DNA from: Henckelia pumila
Taxonomy: Eukaryota > Streptophyta > Magnoliopsida > Lamiales > Gesneriaceae
DNA length: 64,000 nt
Direction: 5' to 3'
NCBI RefSeq assembly: GCF_033568475.1
Contig: NC_133123.1
Location: 24,786,622-24,850,621 of the forward strand
Shown here: piece by piece, positions 10,938 to 23,134 of the stretch
Layout of the letters: each line of letters starts with the position of its first letter
How positions within the stretch are numbered: position 1 is the stretch's first letter
Made by a program: the position numbers and the translations under genes
Notes under the pieces: model-generated
Databases searched by the model: none
What the model saw: only the letters and a program-made list of their open reading frames with translations
Told to the model about the DNA's origin: nothing

Positions 10938-13900
10938 TCACATCCCTCCCTCCTTATGAGAAGTTTTATCCTCGAAACTTGAGTTAACCTGCTCTTCAAA
11001 TAAATAAGGATACTTCTCCTGCATCTTTTCTTTCAACTCCCAAGTAGCTTCTCTTTCAGTGTGATTTGACCATTGTACTTTGACATAAGGAATGGTCATT
11101 CGCCTAAGGACTTGGTCCATGATATCCACTATTCGAATAGGGACTTCCTCATATTTCAGCTCTTCATTCAGATTACCATCAGTTACTAATGGCTCAGCTT
11201 CCAAAACATGATTTGGGTTGGGAACATACTTTCTTAGCTGCGACACATGGAACACATTGTGAACTCTTGACATAGCAGGTGGTAAAGCTAGTCGATAAGC
11301 CAATGTTTCCAATTTGTCGAGAATCTTGAAAGGTCCTACATATCTCGGGTTCAATTTTCCAGCTCTGCAAAATCTCACGACTCCTTTCATAGGTGAAAGT
11401 TTGACATAAGCTTTTTCGCCAACTTCAAATTCCAAAGGTCTTCTTTTCAAGTCCCCCCAACATTTCTAGCGATCTTGTGCAGCTTTAAGTTTCTCCTTGA
11501 TTATTGAAATCTTTCCCACTGTCTCCTGAATAATTTTGGGTCCGATAACAGCCTTCTCTCCGACTTCGTCCCAATACAGAAGAGAACGACATTTTCTCCC
11601 ATACAGTGCTTCATACAGAGCCATTCCAATGCTGCTATGGTAGCTATTGTTGTAAGCAAACTAAATTAAAGGTAAATGTTTGCTCCAACTACTGCTGAAA
11701 TCCAGGGTACATCCCCGCAGCATATCTTCAAGGGTTTGGATTGTCCTCTCAGTTTGGCCATCAGTTTGAGGGTGATAATCCGTACTGAGTGTGACTTTAC
11801 TCCCCATAGCTTGCTGAAAGCTCTTCCAAAAGCGCGATACAAATATTGGATCTCTGTCAGACAAGATATTGACTGGAACCCCATGTAGCCGTACTATATT
11901 ATCCATATATAGCGTAGCAAATTTTTCCAAACTATACTTCATACGTACTGGTAGGAAATGCGCAGATTTTGTGAGTCTATCTACGATCATCCAAATACCA
12001 TCATGCCACTGCTTTGATTCAAGGAGTCCCACTACAAAATCCATGAAAATGTGCTCCCATTTCCATTCCGGGATTTTTAATGGTTGGAGTAACCCTCCAG
12101 GTCGCTGATGTTCTGCTTTAACCTGTTGGCATACTTGACACTTAGAGACGAATTCTGCGACATCCTTCTTCATTCCATTCCACCAAAAATTACCTTTTAG
12201 ATCTCTACACATCTTTGTACTCCCCGGATGTACTGAAAACTTTGACTTGTGTGCTTCAGACATGACTTCATTCCGAAGATCATTGACGTCCGGTACCCAT
12301 AAACGTCCTTTCATCCATAGGACTCCTTTATCATCCACTTGAAAGTCTAGTAATTTTCCCTCCTTGATTTGTCCCTTGAATTTAGCCAACAACGGATCTA
12401 GTTCTTGACTCAATTTGACTGTTTCTTGGAGACACGGTTGAGCCGTTAATGAAGCTAGAATCTTCTTGCTCATGTCCTTTCGACTCAAGGCGTCAGCCAC
12501 TTTATTGGCCTTACCTGGATGGCAGCTTATGATTAGATCGTAATCTTTTAAGAGTTTGATCCATCTTCTTTGTCTCATATTCAGTTCCTTTTGCGTGAAT
12601 AAATACTTGAGACTTTGGTGATCAGTGAAAATTTCACACTTGGCACCGTAGAGGTAATGTCTCCAAATTTTTAGTGCGAACACTACTGCTGCTAACTCAA
12701 GATCATGAGTGGGGTAGTTTTTCTCATGAGGTTTCAGTTGTCTAGATGCGTAGGAGATCACTCTCTCTTCTTGCATTAGCACGCATCACAAACCTTCCTT
12801 TGATGCATCACTATAAATTGCAAAATCTTTTCCTTCCTCGGGTAGCACTAGTACTGGTGTTGATGCTAACCTTTCCTTCAGGACTCCAAAACTCTTTTCA
12901 CAGTCCTTATTCCAATCGAACTTTACGTTCTTTTGGGTGAGTTTCGTAAGAGGTGTAGCTATTGAGAAAAATCCTTCAACAAATTTTCGATAATAGCCAG
13001 CCAACCCCAGAAAGCTTCGAATTTCAGTCACTGACTTGGGTCTGGGCCAGTCTGTTATTGCTTCAACTTTCTTGGGATCCACCGAGACTCCGGCTACTGA
13101 GATAATGTGTCCCAAGAATGCCACGCTTCTTAACCAAAATTCACACTTCTTGAATTTGGCATAGAGTTTATTCTCCCTTAAGGTTTGCAGTGTAATACGG
13201 AGATGTTCTTTATGATCCTCTTCACTAGGTGAGTTTACGAGGATATCATCAATAAAAACCACCATGAACCTATCAAGAAACTGTTTGAAAACTCGGTTCA
13301 TGAGGTCCATAAATGCCGCATGGGCATTTGTCAAGCCGAACGGCATTACTAAAAATTCGTAGTGCCCATATCTTGTTCGGAAAGCCGTCTTCGGAATATC
13401 TTCTGCCTTGACCTTCAACTGGTGATAGCCCGACCGCAGATCTAGTCTGGAGAAAACAGTAGCTCCTTTAAGTTGATCGAACAAGTCATCTATCCTTGGA
13501 AGAGGATACTTGTTCTTGATTGTGATCTTGTTGAGCTCTCTGTAATCTATACACATTATCATGCTTCCATCATTTTTCTTAACAAATAAGACTGGGGATC
13601 CCCACGGGGATGCAAGCGGTCTAATTTGCTTTTTGAGTTCCACTGGTGCCATTCGGTAGGGAGCTTTAGAAATTGGAGCAGTACCAGGTTCTAGCTGAAT
13701 CTCAAATTCAATCTCTCGGTCTGGAACCATTCCGGGTAGTTCCTCCGAAAAGACATCCGGAAACTCTCGTACAATCGGAAGGTCTTCTAGTTTGAGCTCT
13801 GGTTCTTCTTTTACCTCGCTCACCATAGCCAGGTAAACTTCTTCGCGACCTTTTATCGCCTTCCATGCTTGGGAGGCCGACAAGAGGGGTTTTCGCGTCT

Positions 13901-14429
13901 TGGTCTTGCCTTGGAATGTAATTTCTTCGTGGTTTGGGGTTCGAAGTTTAACATTCTTATCCCGGCAGCTAACCACTGCATGGTTTCTAGACAACCAATC
14001 CATCCCAAGGATGACATCAAATTCTACCATGTTGAGTTCAACCAAATCAGCATCAAAGATTTGTTCACAGACACACATCTTACATTTTCTATGTATCTTG
14101 AGTGTCTCAATTATCTTGTTAGTACGGGTTGCTACTCTCAGTGGTTCAGTTAGTTTCTCAAAGATAAGCCCTATATTTTTAATGAATCTCTTAGATATAA
14201 ACGAATGAGTGGCACCACAATCAAATAAAACATATGCAGGCTTAGTATTGATTAAAATGGTACCTGCCACGACTTCATTCGCATCATCTGCCCCTTTTTG
14301 TGTGATAGCAAACATACGGGCGTTGGGCTTCATCTCTTTTGGTTGGGCCTGTGCAGCACTACCATTCGGCCCGATCCTTGGCTTCACTGGTTCAGGACAA
14401 TCAGTCATTCGGTGCCCCCAACTTCCCAC
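10938..14429 (-). pseudogene. Gypsy pol remains (PR-RT-RH-INT-chromodomain)
   Basis: Fossil pol. Going leftwards from 14429: an aspartic protease segment ([11 protein letters not shown]); reverse transcriptase with [15 protein letters not shown] and V-F-I-D-D-I-L; RNase H with the T-D-H-Q-S-L-K-Y-L motif; integrase with an H-H-C-C zinc region (C-Q-V-C-Q-Q) and an [10 protein letters not shown] motif; then a chromodomain with V-K-V-Q-W...E-A-T-W-E near 11000-11150. Chromodomains of this clade steer integration towards marked chromatin. Broken in about three or four places. Confidence 0.92.
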
Positions 14430-14501
14430 AATTGAAACAGGCGCAAGTTTTCTGTTGACATTCCCCTTCGTGACGGAAGTTGCAGGTAGGACACGGCTTG
14501 A

Positions 14502-15344
14502 TCAATGGTCGACTTGGAGCAGAGTAAGTTCCCTTGGATGGTCCACCAGCTTGGGTTTTGGCCCGATTGCAGAAAATTGACCAGACAGAGGTTGTTTGTT
14601 CTTGAAGTCATCTTCCCGACGCTTGATATCCGATTCAGCTCGGATAGCTGCTCCCATCAAGTCTTCAAAGTTGGCAGGCTGAAAAACTGCTAACGCCGAC
14701 TGGATTCGGCTATTCAACCCCTTTTTGAAACGGTGTAGCTTCAGATCATCATCTCCCATAATGGTAGGGGCATAATATCCAAGCTCATTGAACTTAGAAG
14801 TGTACTCAACAACTGACATATCTGAGGATTGCATGAGATTTTCAAATTTGCTTAGCTTTTGTATACGAACCTCCGCTGGAAAGTACTGCTTCAAAAACGC
14901 AGTACTGAACTGTTGCCATGTTACTGGTCCCGTAGCCAACATAGCAGGTGAAACGGCTTTCCACCATTTCCTTGATTTGTCCTCCAGAAAAGGAATTGTT
15001 ACCTCCACTTTAAGTGCTTTAGGGACTTCAAGTAAACGCAGTTGGTCCTCCATCTTCTTCATCCAATTTCGTCCCACCTCTGGGTCAGCATCTCCCTTAA
15101 ACATTTCAGTTTGGTTCTTATGGAGTGATTCATAATGGAATTTGACTCCATTCTGAGTAGGTGGGGGAGGTGGCGGATTGCCATTGCCGTTGCCGTTGCC
15201 ATTGGTATTTCCCATCCCTTGGAGGGTCGTTGCCACTATTGCTGCGATAGCCGCAAGGTCTTCTCTGCTCAAACTGATTCCTGGATGTGGATTCACATTA
15301 TCCCCACGATTGTTGTTGCGTGTTCTTGGGGGTTCTCCGGCCAT
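14502..15344 (-). pseudogene. Gypsy gag region
   Basis: Gag segment of about 280 residues starting M-A-G-E-P-P-R-T-R. It has an Asn/Gly/Pro low-complexity linker at residues 48-65 and then a Retrotrans_gag domain with W-M-K-K-M-E-D-Q-L and A-F-L-K-Q-Y-F-P. The zinc-knuckle part is expected towards 14400-14500. Part of the broken element. Confidence 0.88.
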
Positions 15345-15576
15345 TTCCTATAGTAAAAGAGTTCTAAGAGTTTGTCGAAACACGATACTTAAAGAAGAAA
15401 GGAAATAGCAGAATCAATAAATCAATAAATAATCCCAAGAATAAAAGTTATTTTATTGATTCCCAAAATGTCATGAAGATAAATGAAGCAAAACAAACCA
15501 AGTCTCAAAACATCAAGATATCATGCTGAATAAAATAAAAACAATGCTGAATAAAAGGACTAAGCTAGATGAAAGC

Positions 15577-15977
15577 CTAATCTATGATTTCTCCATCGCC
15601 CGAGGCTTCATCTTCTACCGGAACATCTTCTCCCGCAAGGGCTGCCATATGGAGCTGATTAATGTACTCGAGTGCGGCTAAGTTTTGCGCCTCAAGGTTT
15701 TGCACAGTGTGTTGCAGCTCTTGCACTTGGTTTTGAACGTGTAACTTTTGCGCGGTGAGAGTTTGCACTTGGCTTTGTAGTTCCTTCACGTTACATCGGC
15801 TTCAAGGTGATTCCGATGCTCCTCCATCTCGCTCTTGTTAGCCTTTAGTGTCTTCATGTCTTTCATAATTTCTTCTTTCTCGTATTGCTCCACGTATAGC
15901 GAAGACCTCAATGAATCGATAACTTGTTCCTTGCTTCGAACAACGTTTTTGCGAGCCGTAACTTTGGTGCGAGCCAT
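15577..15977 (-). other. accessory coiled-coil region before Gypsy gag
   Basis: Coding-like segment of about 130 codons between the 5' LTR and gag, on the same strand as gag and pol. At 15977 it opens M-A-R-T-K-V-T-A-R-K, which equals the histone H3 N-terminus (A-R-T-K-Q-T-A-R-K) at all but one position. The rest is rich in Glu, Lys, Gln and Leu with heptad spacing typical of coiled coils, ending in an acidic tail. It is not a canonical gag or pol part. The function is unknown; the H3 likeness could be chance, but the match is unusually exact. Confidence 0.6.
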
Positions 15978-16388
15978 CTTCCTAGAATAAAGAGGAATGG
16001 GTTCAAGTTAGAATTCAAATTGATGAAACTTCAGGCAGAATTGATATAGAGCAAAATTTTTAGGCAAATTTTCCGAAAATGAAAATTTTTGAGATTTTCT
16101 CAAGGATTGAACTACTGATCATAAGGAGTATGGGACAATCGACGGAATCGAATTTTGAATTTCCCACAAAGAGTTATAGGCAAAACAAACATTTCCAAAA
16201 ATAGCAAAAACGCGAATTCGAGGGCTCAAACAACTGAATTTGGGCTAAAAACGTCACTGATCATACAAAGTATGTGTTTGACTCAGAGGGTCGTTTCGGG
16301 TGAGGATATGCTGGGCTTGGGTCTAAATTTGACAACGTCAAATTTTTTTTTTCGGTACGGAATCCCATCCTGATTTATGAATCTCGCG

Positions 16389-16400
16389 GCTCTGATACCA
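16389..16400 (-). other. primer-binding site of the Gypsy element
   Basis: On the minus strand TGGTATCAGAGC, the standard 12-bp site complementary to plant initiator tRNA-Met, six bases inside the end of the 5' LTR. Confidence 0.93.
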
Positions 16401-16406
16401 CTTCAA

Positions 16407-17900
16407 TGTCACGCCCCGAGACCGAGATGTGCCACCGTCGTTGTTTCAAATTTACAAAAATTATAAAACAACTAGCCTCGTAGTACAGTATAAACCAAAC
16501 CAGTCTATTATCATAAATGAATTCCAAACATTGTCTTTACAACTCGATAAATCCAAAATAACGAAACAAATGCGGAAGCGTCTAAAAACTCAATAACAAA
16601 ATATTAATGCAAAAATTTCAATAATAAAAATAGTAAAATTTAGTCTTAATATTCCTCTATCACCATCCAAAAACATATCTTGTTCACGATCCTCTACATC
16701 ACCTTCTTCATCATGTGGGAGGGAAAAGTAAGGGGTGAGTGTTTTGGGAAACACTCAGCAAGTGGGGGTCGATCGATCATACCAAAGTATATACATACAT
16801 ATATTTATTTCACAAAATCATGGATTAATTTAAATCATAAATATTTCATATAATGTCTCAACATAGCATAGCATAAATAACATCATAACATATTTGACAT
16901 GACATAACATAATATTTGACAAGACACTGAAATTCATCTCATTAATCGTGGCTAACTGATCAGTCCCCTATATGTAATCCCTCTAAGGGGTGAGGTCATA
17001 GAACGGTTATTATATCCACCGTATCAGGGCCATAACATAACATGGTTCGAAAATTCTCTTTCCACTTCTAATTCGATTCATAACAGTGTCAAAACATATT
17101 TTCAGCAAAACATCGTCATGAACAATATTAAATAACAAAATTCCAACGATTAACATGAGCGATCGAATTTTTAAAACATAAATATAATTTTAAAACATAA
17201 GCCCACTTACTGAAATTATTTGTGCAATTAACAGGTGAAGCTTTGACAGAAAGTTAGGAGCAAGACCTCGAAAATTCAGATTTGAATTTTCGAAAATTTG
17301 AGCAATAACTCTTCCCAAATCCCTAAGCCACTAACCTAAAAAATTAAGAACAAATCTGCAAATTAGTGATACTTAGCTACTATACTAAGTATTCGAAACC
17401 TTGGCAAAGGAATAAGACAAGCTCTGACGTACCTTTCAAGCCTAAACTTTGATGTCAAATTTGCTTTTCCAATTCTTATCCCCACGTGACTATGAAGGAA
17501 CAAGTGCCAACCTTTGACTACCAATAGTAATTTAGAGGAAGATGACAGCCTTTATTCACGTGAATAAGGCATAAAGTTGACAGAATTTTCTTGATTCAAA
17601 TTGCTTGATTGCTTCGGTAAAATATAGAGAAAAGAAATGCTCTGGACGTGAATATTCTAAGAGCTGAGGGACGGTTTGCGTAGCACATAAAGAGGCTAGA
17701 ATTTTCCTTATTCCGTGCGAATTGGAGAAGGAAAAACAAATCTGCATTTTTATTGTTTGATTCAATTGCTGAAAATATGCTGATTGAGTATCAAGATCTC
17801 GGGCATCAGATCTTGGAAAAAGGTAAGAGTATACTTTGCATAATTTGAGAGATCCTTACATATTAGTGAAATCTTGCAGACTAAGTTTCGGGTTTTCACA
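16407..17900 (-). repeat. 5' LTR of the Gypsy element
   Basis: 1494-bp LTR bounded by TGTCACGCCCC and GGGTTTTCACA. It lacks the foldback insertion and so shows the empty site (CTAAACTTTGATGTCAAA). Parts of it (CACTCAGCAAGTGGGG, CTGATCAGTCCC, AGAACGGTTATTAT) are shared with the LTRs of the neighbouring element at 17906-21128, showing that the two families are related. Confidence 0.92.
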
Positions 17901-17905
17901 GGTGG

Positions 17906-19191
17906 TGTCACACCCCGATCCCGGGGTCGGGTGACATCGCCGTTGTTTTCAAATAAAATTCGAAAACAACCAGGCTCTTAATACAGTATATGCAAACCAG
18001 TCTTACAACTTAAAAATAAGAATAAAAGCTCAAAAATTATCTTCATCACCATCTCCAAAGCATGTCTTGTTCTTTCTTCTCTAATTCTTCTTCTGTATCA
18101 TCTGGGAGGAAAAAGGTAAGGAGTGAGTGTTTTGGAAAATACTCAGCAAGTGGGGACCGATCGATCATATCAAAATATATACATATATATATTATTTCAA
18201 AAACTCATAGCATAATTCAAATCGTAAATATTTCATATCATGTCTTAACATAGCATAGCATGAACATCATCATGACATAACATAACATAACATAACTTTG
18301 ACCAGACACTGAAATTCTTCATTATTCGTGGTTAACTGATCAGTCCCTTATATGTAATCCCTCTAAGGGGTGAGGTCATAGAACGGTTATTATTACCCAC
18401 CGCATCAGGGCCATAACATAACATGGTTCGGAAATTTCCTTTCCACTCATAATTTGAGTCATAACAGTGTCAAAACATACTCTTAACAAATCTTATCATG
18501 AATAAGAATTACATAGCAAAATTCCAAAGATTATCATGAACGATCGAATTTTAAATCATACATAATATTTTAAAACAAAGCCCACTTACCGATGACGCGC
18601 GTGAAAATCAACCGACAAAACTTTGATCGGAAATAAAATACAAGTCTCTCGAAAATTTAGAATTGAATTTTCAAAATTTCCTTGCTAGAATCTTTGAATT
18701 TGCATCCTTAAACCCACCTTAAAAACTTAATTTTTCTAATCTAATCCTAACTCTCGAGTGGCTCTGACAAAATGGCAACTTTCATATTAAAAAGAGACAA
18801 TAAAAGATGGTAACCTAATTCACGAAAACCAATGAAAAAAACTTGGTAGCTTCACTCAAAACATGGGCAAAATAATTGTGGTTTGTTGCATGCTCTCGAA
18901 ACTATGGAGAGAAAAAAAGAGAATGAGTGATTTTTTTTAAGCATTGCTCTTATATTTATAGGCACAACAAAATAAATTTAAAAATAGAACAAAATCTTGA
19001 TATTCCAAGTTTGATTGAAATTTTCATTTCTCGAGATTTGATTCCTTCTAAATTTAGATCACTTACCTTATTGTATACTAATTCTATCAAATTAATAAAA
19101 TCTGAATATATACTCGATCTTCAAAATTATCTCGGAATATATAATTATATCACGAATTGAAATATAAATTCTAAAAATGTGGGGTTTCACA
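17906..19191 (-). repeat. left LTR of the non-autonomous element
   Basis: 1286 bp, from TGTCACACCCCGATCCCGGG to GGGGTTTCACA. It shows the empty site of the MITE found in the right LTR (AATATATAATTATATCACG). Confidence 0.9.
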
Positions 19192-19638
19192 TCTCTCCCA
19201 TCTTATTGGAAGTTTCGTCCTCGAAACTTGATTTAACTTAGTTGAAACTAAAATCTCATTACCGTTAATTCTAGAATAAATCCCAAAATTTTAACTTAAT
19301 TTATCAATACAAAAATAAAACTTAAATCTAAAAATTTAAAACTTAGTATATAAGTCCTAATATCAAAGTCAACTTTAAATTCCAAATGTCAACTTAAATC
19401 TCAAAAATCAAAACTTAATCTAATTCCCAAATGATTTCATATGAATCCCAAAAATAATGACTTAAATAATTCAATCTAACTTAAACCAAAAATTCACCAA
19501 CAAAATCAATCTCAAATTTTATATTGTCTATGCAATATAAATACTACACCCAAGTGGTTCCTTCCCATCAAGATCATAAATTCTTAATTCTAATTTCCCA
19601 TCAAGACCATGAACCTGGTTTTGCTTTGATACCATTTC

Positions 19639-21128
19639 TGTCACACCCCGATCCCTGGGTCGGGTGACATCGCCGTTGTTTTCAAATAAAATTCAAAAAC
19701 AACCAGGCTCTTAATACAGTATATGCAAACCAGTCTTACAACTTAAAAATAAGAATAAAAGCTCAAAAATTATCTTCATCACCATCTCCAAAGCATGTCT
19801 TGTTCTTTCTTCTCTAATTCTTCTTCTGTATCATCTGGGAGGAAAAAGGTAAGGGGTGAGTGTTTTGGAAAACACTCAGCAAGTGGGGACCGATCGATCA
19901 TATCAAAATATATACATATATATATATATATTATTTCAAAAACTCATAGCATAATTCAAATCGTAAACATTTCATATCATGTCTTAACATAGCATAGCAT
20001 GAAAATCATCATGACATAACATAACATAACATAACTTTGACCAGACACTGAAATTCTTCTCATTATTCGTGGCTAACTGATCAGTCTCCTATATGTAATC
20101 CCTCTAATGGGTGAGGTCATAGAACGGTTATTATTACCCACCGCATCAGGGCCATAACATAACATGGTTCGGAAATTTCCTTTTCACTCATAATTTGAGT
20201 CATAACAGTGTCAAAACATACTCTTAACAAATCTTATCATGAATAAGAATTATATAGCAAAATTCCAAAGATTATCATGAACGATCGAATTTTAAATCAT
20301 ACATAATATTTTAAAACAAAGCCCACTTACCGATGACGCGCGTGAAAATCAACCGACAAAACTTTGATCGGAAATAAAATACAAGTCTCTCGAAAATTTA
20401 GAATTGAATTTTCGAAATTTCCTTGCTAGAATCTTCGAATTTGCATCCTTAAACCCACCTTAAAAACTTAATTTTTCTAATCTAATCCTAACTCTCGAGT
20501 GGCTCTTACAAAATGGCAACTTTCATATTGAAAAGAGACAATAGAAGATGGCAACCTAATTCACGAAAACCAATGAAAAAAACTTGGTAGCTTCACTCAC
20601 AACATGGGCAAAATAATTGTGGTTTGCTGCTCTCGAAATTATGGAGAGAAAAAGAGAGAATGAGTGATTTTTCTTAAGCATTGCTCTTATATTTATAGGC
20701 ACAACAAAATAAGTTTAAAAATAGAACAAAATCTTGATATTCCAAGTTTGATTGAAATTTTCATTTCTCGAGATTTGATTACTTCTAAATTTAGATCACT
20801 TACCTTATTGTATACTAATTATATCAAATTAATAAAATCTGAATATATACTCGATCTCCAAAATTATCTCGGAATATATAATCATGACCCTGTTTGGTTT
20901 CAAAAGTTAGACCAAAAAAGCACTTTTTTAAGTGTTTTTCATTTAATAAAGTGTTTGGTTGACCAGAAAAGTGCTTAAATAAGTACTTTTTAAAGTCAAA
21001 ATTAGAGCTTTTTCAAAAGCCAAAAATTATAGTTTAAAAAAGTGTTTTTTTTAAAAAATGTCTACCAAATCCAAACGGGGCCTATATCACGAATTGAAAT
21101 ATAAATTCTAAAAATTCGGGGTTTCACA
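19639..21128 (-). repeat. right LTR of the non-autonomous element
   Basis: 1490 bp; collinear with 17906-19191 except for a 197-bp MITE plus target duplication and scattered small differences of one to two percent by eye. TA-repeat length near 19915-19931 also differs. Confidence 0.9.
20886..21082. mobile_element. 197-bp MITE (PIF/Harbinger-like)
   Basis: Inserted in the right LTR only. Ends are inverted: GACCCTGTTTGG at the left and CCAAACGGGGCC at the right, 10 of 12 positions paired. The flanks are a 3-bp duplication (CAT/TAT, originally TAT by comparison with the left LTR). A 3-bp AT-rich duplication with G-rich ends ahead of GTTTGG suits Tourist-like PIF/Harbinger MITEs. No coding capacity. 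Confidence 0.75.
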
Positions 21129-21133
21129 GGTGG

Positions 21134-22103
21134 TCTCTGGAATTCAGACATCAACCCTTGCATGTACCATCGTTGCAAGAGGTGTTCCAAGAAGAGACTT
21201 TCTTCCTCCAGAAATGGTTTGCAAAGTTCCTTTACATCTGCCAACTTTAGTTTTACGCTATGCGATGAGTCATGTTTGCCGAGAGTGGAGCCTCATGATC
21301 CGTTCTTGAAATTTCATTCACGACCACCTTCTGAATTCACCACGTGGACTTATAATCCAGGGTTATAATTTGTACCGCGCGCGGTGATGTTTCTGGAAAT
21401 GCGATGTTGTTGTCTCGAGATATATATCCAAGTTTGACCACGTGTTGTTTGATTGTTTATTATGGATCGGACTAGCTAGCTGTACTGGTGTAGTTTTGGC
21501 CAGTTATTTCAGAGACATATACCATCTCCTTACATTGTACGTTAATCCCATGACAAAGCAGCAGCTAGCTAGCTCCTTCTTCCTCTGTTTTTCTGTGGAA
21601 TATTACACCATGGACGACGTGGTTTGGGATTTGTTGGTGCAGGTGTATGATTATTATAAGTAAAATGTGTTGTGCTAATTAACTATTGGGGTTGATAAAG
21701 TTTGGAGGCATGCATATTGATATCGAACACCTCTCTCTCACAACTAGGAAAGCTTTCATGTCATTCCCTTTGGTTTGTGGAGGCTTTATGTACTGGTTTG
21801 AAGAAACTGTTCTCTTGGGAAATGAATCTTGAAATTGAAGAATGGGACAAGTTGCTTAGCTTTGATTTGGAACCTCGGAGCATGATGCTAAAGAAATTGT
21901 TATGTACAGAAATGGATCAGATAATACCCGTGGGTTGGTTGATAGATAGGGAGATATTGGCTTTGTGTGGTGCACAGCCTCAGAGATACTGTGTTTCTTA
22001 TAATGTTAAGACAGGAGAATGTTTTCAGCATATTAAGTTGGGCACGAATGATGATTCCCACATATTTCGAGCTCATGTTAACAGTCTAGGTTGGTTGGAA
22101 TGA
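21134..22103 (+). pseudogene. decayed F-box/FBA-domain gene
   Basis: Remains of a plant F-box protein, which would be the substrate adaptor of an SCF ubiquitin ligase. Around 21190-21300 one frame reads F-L-P-P-E-M-V-C-K-V...L-P...V-C-R-E-W-S-L-M-I, the F-box core, followed by an in-frame TGA at about 21306 and then N-F-I-H-D-H-L-L-N-S in the same frame. Fragments of the associated interaction domain follow in several frames (N-P-M-T-K-Q-Q near 21550; D-L-L-V-Q-V-Y-D-Y near 21635). The last part (about 21808-22103) stays open and ends with the family phrase A-H-V-N-S-L-G-W-L. At least one stop and several frame changes make it non-functional. The LTR-element cluster is inserted at its 5' edge. 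Confidence 0.75.
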
Positions 22104-23134
22104 GGATTTATAGCGCAAAGTCAGAAAGATAGATTCATTGGGGGATACCAAATTATTCGTCTTCTTCTGCATGCTAAGGAATATAATGAATGGATACACC
22201 TGACCTCGAATGTATATCGAGAGCGTGGAATCATGTTACTTACTTTTATTGTTCGCACCTTTCTGATAACTAATTAATTTGTAGCTGATGAATGAAATAC
22301 ATATATTCCAAAATGTCAACTTAATATTATTGAAGAACGATCGTTCCATTTGATTCAAATTTAGTAAATTTATGAAATGGATTTGATTTCAGCTAGTCTA
22401 TGACTTTATTATCATGTTTTGAACTATGCTTAACCTGTACGTTGTTTATGGTACTTTTGAGTTTGGATGGATGTATGGATGGATATATGGATGGATGAAG
22501 AACAAAAGTGAGAGTGACTAGACAAAGCTAGAAATCCATGGCATGGGAATAATAAAATATATCTTGTATGTTTTCTTGGTTTTATGAATTTTTTAGGAGA
22601 AAATATATATATATGTTAGCAAATTATTAAAATGGTCTGAACCGGATTGGAGATAACACGATTGCCTATAAGCCAAATGTCATCCAATAGAGTGAAACAA
22701 TAATTCTCAAACTGAAGCTAGGCCATCAAACTCAGCATTAATTAAGTTCTCCCCATGTTTCAATTTCTATGTTACATGATTAGAATTAATGCTAAATAAA
22801 TAAATAAATAAATATTACCCTTGTCTCTCAAGATCAGGCACCACAGAAATATACCAAACTCCTCCATCAATCATCAATTTGTTATGGGTTAAATTAAATT
22901 AGATGGAGTGGGGAGTCATAGTCGTCAAAAGCACACAAAAGTGCTCATTTACGCGTGAAGCGTAACGAAAGGTACAATCTGCGTTTCCGCGAACTCCAAA
23001 GCGTACGTCTCATGGAAATCATCTTTTTTTTTTGGACGTGTTTCATAGAAAAACAACTAATTTTGCTTTAAAAAATTCTGACAAGTGTAGAAATTATGAA
23101 TTAAAAGTGTGATTTCTCGTTTATTTATTAAAAA
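22104..23134. other. intergenic stretch
   Basis: No gene seen. Contains a short GGAT-type microsatellite at 22464-22497 (with TATG variants), AAAT repeats at 22790-22812 and otherwise unique AT-rich DNA. Confidence 0.5.

Larger units (their letters stand above)
7638..10942 (-). repeat. 3' LTR of the Gypsy element, interrupted
   Basis: LTR copy made of 7638-8687 and 10485-10942, matching 16407-17900, and split by the foldback element at 8688-10484 with its own 10-11-bp target duplication. The purine-rich tract on the minus strand lies at 10943-10955 (seen on plus as TCCCTCCCTCC). Confidence 0.92.
7638..17900 (-). mobile_element. Gypsy chromovirus (Tekay/Del-like), with nested foldback
   Basis: Ty3/Gypsy (RLG) element on the minus strand. 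The LTRs (16407-17900 and 7638-10942) start TGT and end ACA, and a GGTGG target duplication lies at 7633-7637 and 17901-17905. The primer-binding site at 16389-16400 (minus) reads TGGTATCAGAGC, complementary to initiator tRNA-Met. Gag, protease, reverse transcriptase, RNase H, integrase and a C-terminal chromodomain follow in Gypsy order; the chromodomain places it among chromoviruses, most like Tekay/Del. The 3' LTR is swollen to 3.3 kb by a 1.8-kb foldback insertion. The LTRs differ by a few percent, suggesting one to a few million years. The coding region is broken, with about four interruptions. Confidence 0.93.
17906..21128 (-). mobile_element. non-autonomous LTR element without coding region
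   Basis: Two LTRs (17906-19191 and 19639-21128) enclose only 447 bp. On the minus strand the internal part has a TGGTATCAAAGC primer-binding site next to 19638 and a purine-rich tract next to 19192. No gag or pol is present, so it would depend on a relative for its proteins. Its flanks are GGTGG at 17901-17905 and 21129-21133; the first copy is shared with the Gypsy element at 7638. The LTRs are very alike apart from a MITE in the right copy, so the insertion is young. It is larger than a TRIM and smaller than a typical LARD. Confidence 0.9.

Noticed and set aside
18062-20978. Frames in the LTRs of the coding-free element
   Set aside because: Repeated only because the LTR is repeated; no protein similarity.
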